From contig JABMLP010000004.1 of NCBI GenBank assembly GCA_013176395.1, positions 1,674,001 to 1,738,000 on the forward strand: a stretch of 64,000 nt of DNA. Direction: 5' to 3'. Below are positions 24,294 to 34,110 of the stretch, in pieces (within the stretch, counting starts at the first letter, position 1; each line of letters begins with the position of its first letter). A program made the position numbers and the translations under genes. The DNA comes from Venturia oleaginea. Lineage: Eukaryota > Ascomycota > Dothideomycetes > Venturiales > Venturiaceae. The notes under the pieces are model-generated. The model made no database searches, was not told the DNA's origin, and worked only from the letters and a program-made list of their open reading frames with translations.

Positions 24294-25691
24294 TCACGTC
24301 TTTGCTTCGATTCTCCCACCTCTGACAGTTCCGACACTGACTCCTGCCTCTCCCGTCATCCATCCAGCCATGGCCTCTCCATCTACGATCCTCGATTCCA
24401 CCAGCTTGCGAATGCCAGCGAAAACATGCGAGCCCTGAAAACTCAGGCGTATGTTGGGCGTGAAATTATCTCTATCCTCCCCTTCGGCTCCAGGCCTTCT
24501 GCCGAAAGAGTCTGCCATCCTCACATCAAGGCGATTGAAGTTCTTCCCATCATCTGGGAGACCATATCTGCCGAAACGACCTGCAGCGACGAGTTTGAGC
24601 CGTTTGACTTTGGGCGCGGAGAAGGCGGAAGTAGGATCCGTGTGCGAGAATGGCATTGAGCGCTTGAGATTTCTCCTCACATTCTCCTCTTTCATACTGA
24701 AATCTTCCTCATCGTTAGGCAATGCAAGTCTGCTCTCCTCCAACTTCATGTAATCCAACGCACTCCCATCCTTGTTCTCAGCCGCGAAGATACTCCACCC
24801 ACCAGCAGCAGAATTTGTCCTCTCCGCACCTCGATGAGCAAGTAGCGCTGTAAGAGATCGCGTCGTCAATGCCGTGGAGACGAGTTTATAGCGTGACCCA
24901 GGAGACGAGAGAGCCTTGGGTATTGCCTCTACCACAAATTTTTGGAGGGATTTGGAGTCGGCGTCTATCACGTTCGCTCCACCCGAAGAAAGAGAGACGT
25001 AGATGTATGGTGTCCCGGTGGGAAACAGTATGAAAATGGATTTGTTGATCGAGCCGCCATGTTGTGAGGAGGTGCGAAGAGCAGATTGGGTGTTGTACGG
25101 TGTATCGTGGAGATATATCCTCAGGACTGTTCCCGGAAAGGAGGATGGCGTGGAGAGGGTATAGTGAGCCTTTGCTAGCGGAGCAATCTCTTGCTGCAAG
25201 TTGCGCAGGAAAGTTTGCGGGTGGAAACAAGGAAGATTTGTTGCCGGTTCCTCGTCGTGTCTATGTAGCTTGAAGGCTGTCCAGCGATTTGAAGATGGTT
25301 GCTCGAGGATGTATTGGGTCTCTGCCATGGCTAGTTGGTATAATGATATGCCATGCCGCCAGTCTCCGGCGAGTATGCGATCGACTATCTCCCGTTTCGT
25401 GCCTTTGCGCGCAGGCAGTTCTTCCGAATACAGGCCCTCGACTTGGGCAAGTGATGTCGCGGCATCATAGGCTGAGTCCAAAGGTTCATCTTGGTCTTCG
25501 GCGAGTATGAAGGGAGCGCAGCTGTCTCGGAGGTCGCGGGCGCACCACGACGCAGCTAAGGAGAGGAGCGATGGTCGTGATAATCGGGACAATGTTTTGA
25601 CGACGTTAGGACTGGTGGATGATAGGCGTAGATTGTCAGGCAATGGTTTCACGGTGGGGATAGCGATGCGGCCTCTTGATCGGGGAGGCAT
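24294..25691 (-). CDS. CHL4: Kinetochore protein CHL4 / CENP-N family
   Basis: Inner-kinetochore component (CCAN; CHL4 in yeast, Mis15 in fission yeast, CENP-N in animals) that links centromeric nucleosomes to the kinetochore. A single exon of 465 aa starts at the ATG at 25691 (MPPRSRGRIAIPTVKPLP); the open frame upstream begins only with GTG. The N-terminal core shows family features: LSRLSRPSLLSLAASW, then RKGTKREIVDRILAGDW and HGISLYQLAMAETQYI followed by SSNRWTAFKL. A beta-rich middle with LRIYLHDTPYN and PYIYVSLSSGG follows, and the C-terminus ends with a GSHVFAGIRKLVE segment. Identification is from family memory, not a search, but several motifs agree. Confidence 0.82.
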   Translation of the reverse strand: MPPRSRGRIAIPTVKPLPDNLRLSSTSPNVVKTLSRLSRPSLLSLAASWCARDLRDSCAPFILAEDQDEPLDSAYDAATSLAQVEGLYSEELPARKGTKREIVDRILAGDWRHGISLYQLAMAETQYILEQPSSNRWTAFKLHRHDEEPATNLPCFHPQTFLRNLQQEIAPLAKAHYTLSTPSSFPGTVLRIYLHDTPYNTQSALRTSSQHGGSINKSIFILFPTGTPYIYVSLSSGGANVIDADSKSLQKFVVEAIPKALSSPGSRYKLVSTALTTRSLTALLAHRGAERTNSAAGGWSIFAAENKDGSALDYMKLEESRLALPNDEEDFSMKEENVRRNLKRSMPFSHTDPTSAFSAPKVKRLKLVAAGRFGRYGLPDDGKNFNRLDVRMADSFGRRPGAEGEDRDNFTPNIRLSFQGSHVFAGIRKLVESRIVDGEAMAGWMTGEAGVSVGTVRGGRIEAKT

Positions 25692-26487
25692 TGCGAGTGG
25701 AATTGTGCGAAATGGCAACAAAACAATGGCTACAATGTCGGTTTCGGGTTTCACGTGTTGCCAAGGCGTCGCAGCAAATGGAAGACGTGGAGGTTATAAT
25801 TGCCTCAAGAGAGCTAGAACACATCCCACGGAGATGTCCATTTCCTGCCTTCCTGCCCCTCAAAGCTTTGATCAAGCGCTCCAGCCGGCATTCATCCCGG
25901 CTATGTGCTATATGGAGGTAGTTCGGAGAGAAAAGTCTGAAGATGTCTCTCTGTGAATGGGGACGAATTTCAGGCTGATGGTGAAGCCTGACAGAGTATT
26001 CCCACAGCAAATTCTATCTGATCTCTTCCAGCGCACTCACGTCTACCCTCTCCAAGTCTTTTACTTCACTTCATTCAACCGATGGACGGATGGTGAAGCC
26101 GCATTAATCAATCGGCCCAGGATGGGTGGCACCAAAATCGTCCCCCACTCCGAAGCCGGTCCTTCTTATAAATCCGAGAGCCAAGTTTGATGACTATTCC
26201 CTTACAACCGTCCCACCTCTCTGCCATTGCCAAAGACAATCGTCATCCATCTCCCACTCAACTAGAATTCCTCATTCCCTGGCCAGACTCTCGGCGAACA
26301 TTGTTACTGAACATCCTCATCGTTGTCGTCGTGACATCAAGCTGCGTATCGGAAACCGCCGCCGACTCACTCTCACTTCGACCATCCTACAACCTCGCCG
26401 AAGCCTTCAAGCTCTACCATCATACGAATCGACCTCTCGACACCCACCTCGTAATCCACGACGCGCAACAATCATACAATTGCAAGG
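25692..26487. promoter_or_regulatory. Divergent promoter/leader between CHL4 and the bZIP gene
   Basis: A TATAAAT box at about 26167 lies 320 bases before the bZIP start and is followed by CT-rich sequence. An ATG at 26190 opens a frame that runs past the bZIP ATG in another frame to 26579; if transcription starts upstream of it, it would be an overlapping upstream ORF. Confidence 0.4.
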
Positions 26488-27720
26488 ATGGCGCGCAAAA
26501 CAGGACCCAACGTGTCTCAGTACCTCGCCAATTTGAACACAGGCATTGGGGAAGTCGAAGATCTGTCTTTTCAGAATGATCTGAGCAACTTCACGACTAC
26601 GGAATTCTTCGACTTCGACATGGGTGATGGAGGCATAGGCAACCTGTCTGCGCCGGCCGACTTCGACGCAAATCACACTGAGCGAAAGCAGAGTTCAACC
26701 TGGGAGCATGAACCGTTGTCCACAGACTTCCTTGGTGGTACGTATTGACCCACTTCTCTCCGTCTACCAGTCTCTTATCTTCTCGTCCATTTTCTTCTCC
26801 TTCTTCAAGCCTCTTCCTTTTTAATGTTCCATCTTCGGCTTCAATCGCCCCTGTCAATCGAGCACCTGATTGTCCAGGACAGTCGTTCGCATCAATTCTG
26901 CAGCCCGCAATCTCCCGTATAGCACTAACCCCACGTGCACGGGCCCGGCGAAAATATCCCACACTTATTGGCGCTTTATGCGATAATATGCACAATTGTC
27001 TACGAACTGTGGGGTGGAGCCCCGGTTCGAGGCTCGGCAGCGATGTTGGCCCCTAGCACGTAATTGCTGGGCATGATTCCTCATACTCCAACAACTTCAA
27101 CTAACCATCCATGATCATTTGACTTCATTGCTAGCAACTTCAACTCGCAGTACTCGATCTCTTACACTAACGTATCCTTAGGCGAATTCAACTTCGCAGA
27201 TTTATCCGACTTTAATCCTCTACCTACGGCGCCAAACGCTTTCCCCACCGGTGGCAACGCTTTCCCAATCACATCTCCAGTCCCATCACCAACATCAATA
27301 TTATCGCCTTCCGCATCCAAGACTGGCGAGAAGCGAAAATTAAATGCCATCTCCGATCCCGCTGTCAGCGGAAACATGGATGAAGCCGCCCGCATTGCAG
27401 CAGAAGAAGACAAGCGTCGCCGCAACACTGCAGCCAGTGCACGATTCCGCATCAAGAAGAAGCAGAGAGAACAGGCGCTTGAGAAGAGCGCCAAAGAGAT
27501 GACCGACAAAGCGCACAGATTAGAGACGAAAGTCCACCAGCTCGAGCTAGAAAACAAGTGGCTCAAGAGTTTGATCACCGAAAAAAATGACATCACCAAG
27601 AGCGGCTTTGAAGAGCTATACGAGAAATTCAACAAGGGAAACCAAGAAGCGAGAATACCCGAAGCCCTCAAGGACGGCGTTGGTACCAGTGCAGAGGACG
27701 ACGAGGACGATTTCGAGTAG
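26488..27720 (+). CDS. cys-3: bZIP transcription factor, CYS3/METR-like sulfur regulator
   Basis: Nuclear DNA-binding activator; the closest known relatives, Neurospora CYS3 and Aspergillus MetR, switch on sulfur-uptake and assimilation genes. Exons 26488-26737 and 27182-27720 give 262 aa. The basic region RRRNTAASARFRIKKKQREQ (about residues 162-181) carries the NTAASARFR signature of this subgroup, unlike the GCN4 or YAP types. A leucine zipper follows (LETKVHQLELENKWLKSLI). The N-terminus is acidic and Phe-rich (FFDFDMGDG), like an activation domain. The C-terminus is acidic. The single intron is 444 nt, unusually long here, and could hide a small exon or be retained. The regulon cannot be seen from this window. 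Confidence 0.88.
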
Positions 27721-28366
27721 CCAGTTCGAAGTGCGCTGTACGATGATTTCATGAGCGGATGAGGTTTGGGGCGGATGGGTTGTTTCCTGCATTTAACATT
27801 GGACTGGGTGGCTGATCTGCATTTTGATTGCGTTGCGATATCTTGATTGATTTGGCTCGATTGGTTATTCATACCAGAGAGAAATATTAGGGACGAAGGT
27901 GAAAACTACAAAGGACCTTTCCAAGGCCGTTCGTCGCGTTCGTCGCGTTCGTATACGCAGGACGCTGGTCGCAAGCATGTTGACGATTCTGGTAGAAACA
28001 TAAATGAATTGTTAAGACTTCTTAGCGATTTGGTGCATTTTGTTCGCTCATTCTTGTACCTGCTCTCCTGATGAGGTGGTCCGGAACACGCTCCCGCTTG
28101 AGGTCTATAACCGAGTGTACAGAAGGTGTCCGTATATAGTGCATATTAACTTGCAGATGTGGGGACAAATATTGCATATATGTAAGTACAGTGTTGGAAG
28201 AAGAGATTTCGAGTTAATTTTTATAGGAGAAGGTAGAGAAGCCTAGATTCTATCGAATTATAATCTACGTTCTTACTTCTCCCTCTCTTCTACTCCCTTT
28301 CACTATAAGGGAGGAAGGAGAAAGGTGGATTTCTTTATTACGCGGGGAAAGGCTAGGTGTGACGGG
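27721..28366. other. 3' region and intergenic stretch
   Basis: No gene seen between the bZIP stop and the second solo LTR. Confidence 0.5.
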
Positions 28367-28621
28367 TGTCACGGGGCGGGTTCGGGTATCAGGAGGAAGG
28401 AGCAGCAGCAGGAACAGGTATCATTCAACAGGCTATATACGAACTGGCAGGCAAACCAACAGGCAGGTTTAACGACAGGACGTAGCTCAAAGAGATACGA
28501 ATTGGTTGAAGCCACGTAGGCTTTAAAACCTTTCCTCGGCAGAACTCCGGTTCTGCCTTGATCACGTGCCGTGGGGCCACCCCAACGGCGGGAAGGACTT
28601 GTCCGCGGTCGTACCGTGACA
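28367..28621. mobile_element. Solo LTR, family 1, copy B (255 bp)
   Basis: Same element as at 19731, same orientation, beginning TGTCACGG and ending CCGTGACA. Flanked by ACGGG on both sides (28362-28366 and 28622-28626), a different 5-bp target duplication, so the two copies are independent insertions. Confidence 0.87.
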
Positions 28622-29091
28622 ACGGGTTAAGATCATGTCTGGATACCAGGGAAAACCACCCAAATGTGCAATAGAATCTAGCTAGAGAGAAAAAGATAGA
28701 TACACGATGTCACGTTTGACCTTGGACTTGACTTGGAAGCATGACTTGAATTCTATGGGATGTGCGAAGTTGTAAGGATGAGGAGCTAACTAAGAGGTAG
28801 AGACGAGTCTAAGTACTTGCGACCAGTCTCGCGCTAGACCTGATCGAGCAGAACCACCACATTTAACTACGTTTAACTGCATTCGAATACCAACATAGTT
28901 CGATCATGACACACGATTGCAAACTCCTCTTGAAGGAGATGCCAAGCCATTCACAAGCTTGCCCTAGAATTATTCCGAGGCTTGACAGCTAGGTCCTTAA
29001 GCGCTATAGAGAGACAGGCAAAGCCTAGATAAAGGCCCAAGGGTCTAGCCCGTGACACTAGGGAGAATAGGACGACATTATACACCGGAAC
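28622..29091. other. Intergenic region, left edge of the transposon island
   Basis: No gene or clear repeat seen. Confidence 0.4.
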
Positions 29092-29106
29092 CCCTACGAC
29101 GATTAA
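29092..29106 (+). repeat. Left target-site duplication of the LINE (15 bp)
   Basis: CCCTACGACGATTAA is repeated exactly at 33616-33630, just after the LINE tail. Confidence 0.9.
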
Positions 29107-29575
29107 AGAACATAGTTCTAGGGACTGCCCTTCGAAGACTGGACAGACCACACCTAGGAAATGCGCCAACTGCCAGGGAGCCCATGAAGCATGGAGTCAA
29201 CAATGCCCAACTAGGAAGGAGGAACTCACTCGGACAAAGGCAGCGTACGCGAACAGACCTCGGTATCACCCTACGATGTTCACCTGTGATGAAATACCTA
29301 TTCAAAATTCCGCCCGAGAACCTCCTGGAAGAACGAGGTCAACCACAGACCTGACCTCACGCCAAGGGCCAAGGACCAGAGGGATGCAACTATTACCTGG
29401 AAATGGACAAAAGAGACCTGCCCCAGGAGATAAGGAGAACGAAGGATCACACCAGAGTCAAAGGCCACAAAGAGCAACGAAGATGTCGAGGAGGGCGCTT
29501 GAGGCGCTAGAGGGCAATAACCTAACATGTAGAAACACACAATACATGGAAATCGATGAGGAATCGGATCTATGA
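29107..29575 (+). pseudogene. LINE ORF1 fragment, zinc-knuckle nucleocapsid-like protein
   Basis: C-terminal piece of the element's first protein, which binds RNA. It opens inside a zinc knuckle (EHSSRDCPSK) and continues with a second one, KCANCQGAHEAWSQQC. A polar tail follows, rich in Gln, Arg and Glu. The stop TGA overlaps the ORF2 ATG as ATGA (29572-29575), which suggests stop-restart translation of ORF2. The N-terminal part is absent because the insertion is 5'-truncated. Confidence 0.8.
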
Positions 29576-32500
29576 GAGATAAGGACCAACTTAATATACT
29601 ACAGTACAACGTACGCAAATCAAGGGATACGGTTATGGCAACTCTACTCCGTGATCCAAGAGAAGCAGAATACGATATTATTGCTATCCAAGAACCGTGG
29701 CTCAACCCCTTCATGTCGACAACACACCACCCAGCGAAGAATTTATTCCACTTATACTATCCGACAACGAACGAGGAGGATGGCCCAGCAAGGGTGTGTT
29801 TCTTTGTCAACAAAAGGCTAGACCATGGCAGCCTGCAATTCGAACAGCACACAAGAGACGTCTGCTCATTGAGAATCAGTATCAGCAATGGCGATCAAAC
29901 AGAAAACGAGCTGGTAATACACAACGTCTACAATACGGTCCAAAACATGCCAAACCGCATCAGCTCACTGCCGACCCTAAGAGCTCGATTGGAGGAACAC
30001 GCGCTGAAAGAACAGATGGTATTAGGCGACTTGAACTTACATCATAGAATGTGGGGCGGAGCGCAGGTCGCACACGAAGACCGAGAAGCGGAAGAACTTA
30101 TCGAAATTATGGAGAGATTTGATATGTCAAGCACGCTACAGCCCGGAACGGTAACGTACGAAGAAGGCAGCAGCAGGACGACGATTGATATGTGCTGGAT
30201 GACATTAGGCTTGATTGACAGGACCATCAGTAGCAGAGTAGACAGAGAGCTAGACCACGACTCAGACCACCTCCCCATCAGCATCATACTGGATCTCCGG
30301 ACGCGCTCCACGGAAATCAGGCCAGGATGCAACTGGAAACTCCTAGACTGCAAGGAGTTCTGCGGGACGCTCAGAGACACCCTACCGGCACGAAGGAGAC
30401 CAAGGACGAAAGCAGCGCTAGACATGTACACGATGGAGTTAGTCAAAGCGATCAAAGATGCAGCAGCGAAGACAATTCCCCTCACAAGACCATGCACCAA
30501 GGCGAAAGAGGGATGGGACGGAACATGCTCGAGAGCATTGGCAGATACAAAACGTCTAAGGCGCATGCACGAGAGAAGACACACGAAGGAGACATGGGAA
30601 AACTACCGCGAGGCGAGGAACCACAAGACACGGACGATCAAGAAGGCGCTCCGGCAAGCACACAGAGACCGCGTAGAAATGGCAGCAAGCTCCACTGAAT
30701 CCCTCTGGAAAATAGCCAAGTGGGCGCGCAATAGAGAAAGCCAGCCCCCAAGTGTGACGCCAATTATCAAGTGTCCGACGACCGGCAACCAGGCTACTAC
30801 ACCCTCGGCAAAAACGATTCTCCTTCGGGACGCCTTCTTCCCAGCACCGCCAGAAGCAGACCTCGACGATCTACAGGATGCAAGATATGATGATTGTATA
30901 CCAATGCCAAACGTTACTGAGAAGGAGGTACTGGACGCAATACAAGCAGCGTCACCCTTCAAGGTCCCGGGACCGGATGGGATCCCAAACAAGGCCTTGC
31001 AGACGGCATCTTATATATTGGTGGGACACCTGGCGACAATCATGAACCAGAGCCTACAACTGGGCCACTACCCGACACATTTCCGAAGCTCGACCACGGT
31101 AGTGCTACGCAAACCAGGGAAGGACGACTACTCGACTCCAAAGGCATACCGACCTATTACGCTCCTGAATACGATTGGCAAGGCCATGGACGCAGTAATC
31201 GCTAAGAGACTTAGCTACCTGGTGGAAACACACCAAGTCATCCCAAGGATGCACATGGGAGGCAGGAAGAGACTCCTACACAATCTTCGGAAAAGAAAAG
31301 TTGATGAGAGAACAGTACGATTGATTGCTAGCTTCCTGAGCGATAGACGCACGCAAATTGTCATCGATGGCTACGAATCTGACGAGTACACGGTCGAGAC
31401 TGGAGTACCACAGGGATCGCCCCTATCCCCCATCTTATACATATTCTACAACTCTGACCTTATTGAGCAATGCGACTCAGGCGACGATACTGCAGCTACA
31501 GGCTATATCGATGACGCAGCCATACTTACATGGGGCAACACAACAGAGGAAACGTGCAAGAAACTCGAAAACGCGCTGGAAAAGGCAAACTGTTGGGCAA
31601 AGACACATGCATCAAAATTCGCCCCAGAAAAGTTCCAACTGACACACTTCACAAGAAGACGCACCCGTATAAACACACAACAGCCCGTTCAAACGGCATG
31701 GGAATGCATTGCGCCTAAGACAACGTGCAAATATCTAGGCGTGACGCTAGACAGCAAACTCCAATGGAAGGAACACATCGAAGAAATCAAGCGGAAAACT
31801 ACAAAAACAGTGAACGCACTGTGCTCTCTGGGCAGCTCAACATGGGGCGTCAGTCTGCTAGATATGCGAAAAATCTACCGCGGAGTAGTAGTCCCTCAGA
31901 TGATGTACGCGTGCTCAATCTGGTCGAATTCAGGAATGAGGGGAAAACCATACACGAGAAAAACGCTCGATACACTTCAGTCAATCCAAGCACGTGCAGC
32001 ACGAATTATCTGTGGAGCGTTCAAAGCGACATCCAGAGTCGCCCTCGACATTGAGACCTACCTGCTCCCAGTCGAACAACAGATCTGGAAACACAACACC
32101 GAAACCCTCAGCCGTATACTCACGTGCCAAGACCTCCCTAAACTGCTAGATACTCAATTCGGAGAACCAAGGTCAAGACAACGAGCAAGCTACGATAGCC
32201 CATTATACAACATATATCGAGATGCCGAAGAGAAAGGAGCAGCAAATCTCGACAAGCGAGAGACAATCCCGCCGTTCGTAGCAGCACCATGGTGGCAAGG
32301 CCCAAAGACACATATCGCACCAAGCGATGAAGCGGCACACTCTGAGCACGACTCCGTCACTAGAGTCGAGGGTAATATTTGCATCTATACAGATGGGAGT
32401 AGCATAGACGGACATACAGGCGCTGCAGCAGTCTGGCCGCTGAAAAGACAGCCGAGAAGCACGTATATGGGCCCTGAGACGACCTCCACGGTGTACGCAG

Positions 32501-33321
32501 CTGAACTTCAAGGAATAAATCTAGCGCTGCATATGGTTCAAACAGACATCGAGGCAGGAAACGAACGGAGAGACATCAATATCTTCACCGACAACCAGGC
32601 AGCGATACGCTCGCTGACAAGGCCGGAAGGCCGATCAGGAGCATACATTGACAAGCGGATTGTACAACGGATCACACAACTTCACGAGTACGGAGCTATC
32701 GTGAACATTCGATGGATCCCTGCCCACGAGGGAATTGACGGGAACGAGGCCGCTGACCAAGCCGCCAGGGAGGCCACTGGATGGAGAGAAGACGGAGAGA
32801 AAGGACCAAGAGCTGATATGCTACCGGAACTGTACCCGCTAAGAACGACACTCAAGACGTGGTGCTGGAAGGTAGTGAATAAACAATGGTTGACTAGCTG
32901 GAAATCCGAGACAAAGGGGAAAGCCACGAGGAGATACACACCTAAGCCTACTAAAAGGGTGCTCCAACTCCATCAAGACCGGAGCAAGCGAGAAAGTGCG
33001 ATCCTCGTACAGATGAGAACTGAAAAGATAGGGCTCAAGGCCTTCCTCTTCAGCCGACGTGTCCAAGGTATCTCAGACTCTAGGTGTGACTGCCGTGAAG
33101 GGATGCAGACCGTAGCCCATATCCTCCTGGAATGCCGCAAGTTCCGGGACATCCGGAGAGACGAGTTGGGCCGCTTCCCAGGACGAAACAACCTCCGGAA
33201 TATCTTGCCTACGCATAAGTTAGCCACAAAAGCTATCAGATTCATGGAACAGACGCGGGTCCTTGGGCATAGTGGGATCGAAAACGCGCAGACGACGCTG
33301 AGCAGTGAGGGGAGACTGTAG
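29572..33321 (+). CDS. LINE ORF2: endonuclease, reverse transcriptase, RNase H (RT motif A deleted)
   Basis: 1249-aa open frame. An APE-type endonuclease lies at about residues 5-225 (LNILQYNVRKS, IAIQEPWLN, VLGDLNLHH, DSDHLPISI). The RT follows with PGPDGIPNKAL, YRPITLLNTIGK (about 520), GVPQGSPLSPILY and the active-site YIDD (about 645). RNase H is at about 936-1060 (IYTDGSS, AAELQGINLAL, FTDNQAAI, AHEGIDGNEAAD). A C-terminal zinc knuckle CDCREGMQTVAH.LLEC is near 1172. Between HMGGRKR and LLHNLRKRK (about 31265-31280) the usual 40-45 residues holding the D-containing motif A (LLLDVSGAFD type) are missing without a frame change. The polymerase should therefore be inactive even though the frame is open. 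Confidence 0.92.
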   Translation: MRDKDQLNILQYNVRKSRDTVMATLLRDPREAEYDIIAIQEPWLNPFMSTTHHPAKNLFHLYYPTTNEEDGPARVCFFVNKRLDHGSLQFEQHTRDVCSLRISISNGDQTENELVIHNVYNTVQNMPNRISSLPTLRARLEEHALKEQMVLGDLNLHHRMWGGAQVAHEDREAEELIEIMERFDMSSTLQPGTVTYEEGSSRTTIDMCWMTLGLIDRTISSRVDRELDHDSDHLPISIILDLRTRSTEIRPGCNWKLLDCKEFCGTLRDTLPARRRPRTKAALDMYTMELVKAIKDAAAKTIPLTRPCTKAKEGWDGTCSRALADTKRLRRMHERRHTKETWENYREARNHKTRTIKKALRQAHRDRVEMAASSTESLWKIAKWARNRESQPPSVTPIIKCPTTGNQATTPSAKTILLRDAFFPAPPEADLDDLQDARYDDCIPMPNVTEKEVLDAIQAASPFKVPGPDGIPNKALQTASYILVGHLATIMNQSLQLGHYPTHFRSSTTVVLRKPGKDDYSTPKAYRPITLLNTIGKAMDAVIAKRLSYLVETHQVIPRMHMGGRKRLLHNLRKRKVDERTVRLIASFLSDRRTQIVIDGYESDEYTVETGVPQGSPLSPILYIFYNSDLIEQCDSGDDTAATGYIDDAAILTWGNTTEETCKKLENALEKANCWAKTHASKFAPEKFQLTHFTRRRTRINTQQPVQTAWECIAPKTTCKYLGVTLDSKLQWKEHIEEIKRKTTKTVNALCSLGSSTWGVSLLDMRKIYRGVVVPQMMYACSIWSNSGMRGKPYTRKTLDTLQSIQARAARIICGAFKATSRVALDIETYLLPVEQQIWKHNTETLSRILTCQDLPKLLDTQFGEPRSRQRASYDSPLYNIYRDAEEKGAANLDKRETIPPFVAAPWWQGPKTHIAPSDEAAHSEHDSVTRVEGNICIYTDGSSIDGHTGAAAVWPLKRQPRSTYMGPETTSTVYAAELQGINLALHMVQTDIEAGNERRDINIFTDNQAAIRSLTRPEGRSGAYIDKRIVQRITQLHEYGAIVNIRWIPAHEGIDGNEAADQAAREATGWREDGEKGPRADMLPELYPLRTTLKTWCWKVVNKQWLTSWKSETKGKATRRYTPKPTKRVLQLHQDRSKRESAILVQMRTEKIGLKAFLFSRRVQGISDSRCDCREGMQTVAHILLECRKFRDIRRDELGRFPGRNNLRNILPTHKLATKAIRFMEQTRVLGHSGIENAQTTLSSEGRL

Positions 33322-33586
33322 GTAGACGGAAAGCGAAATATGAGGCATTGCCTCCCGGAATCTAGATAGCACAGATGTACTGGTAGAACAACCGACATTT
33401 ACAAGAGCCATTGGGCATTTGGAAATAGTGGTTGAGGGAAAAGAGGGGGGATCGAGGGGATAGCTGGTCTTGTTTTGGTAAGCAGGGCGAAGTGGGACGT
33501 GGTAGATCATATCACGTGTCGGCTGTCTGATGAAGTCCCCCTAACCGGGCATAGCTGCGTGATTATGCGGCTGCAACCGAGTAGGA

Positions 33587-33615
33587 TAAAATCAATCAAT
33601 CAATCAATCAATCAA
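33587..33615 (+). repeat. (AATC)n 3' tail of the LINE
   Basis: About six AATC units follow GTAGGATAA at the end of the element, directly before the right target duplication. Confidence 0.9.
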
Positions 33616-33630
33616 CCCTACGACGATTAA
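33616..33630 (+). repeat. Right target-site duplication of the LINE (15 bp)
   Basis: Exact match to 29092-29106. Confidence 0.9.
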
Positions 33631-34095
33631 TAATATGTAATCACAATTCGGCCCGAAACGACTGTTTTTACGGTTACTGTGAGAGGCGTGGTCGATATGT
33701 TTTTCAATTGACTATCCTGATTGACGAGTTTTACAAACTTGGAGAAAAGAGAGAAAGTCTAGAATACATGGTTTTATAATCAGTGGTGGTGGGGCTGTGG
33801 AATCTTCCAGAAGTTTCCAAAGGTTGAGGGCATAGCCGAGAACCACAATCTAGGCCATAGCCTGTGACAGTTACCCTCTGTACGTTTTAGACACCAATGT
33901 CTATATAACAATTACTAATATCATCTACAGATAACTGATAGTGAGATTGAAAGGTATATTCCATGATTGTTACGCTGAACGAGCAAAACAGAGTTATTCG
34001 GAAGTAGATTCAACACGAACTTAAAGATAAGAGCCGATGAACAGAACGAGTGTCACCCTGTGACTTGACTGTATTGACTGAGGAGGTTAAGTACA
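33631..34095. other. AT-rich spacer between two retroposons
   Basis: No gene seen. This is the pre-insertion sequence between the two elements. Confidence 0.4.
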
Positions 34096-34110
34096 CCGTA
34101 GCATCTGCAT

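Larger units (their letters stand above)
29107..33615 (+). mobile_element. 5'-truncated non-LTR retrotransposon (Tad/I-like LINE with RNase H)
   Basis: Bounded by an exact 15-bp target-site duplication (29092-29106 and 33616-33630). It carries the end of ORF1, the whole frame of ORF2, and a 3' tail of (AATC)n repeats. Truncation at the 5' end and a simple-repeat tail are as expected for target-primed reverse transcription. The element has lost most of ORF1 and the RT motif A, so it should not move by itself. Confidence 0.92.
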
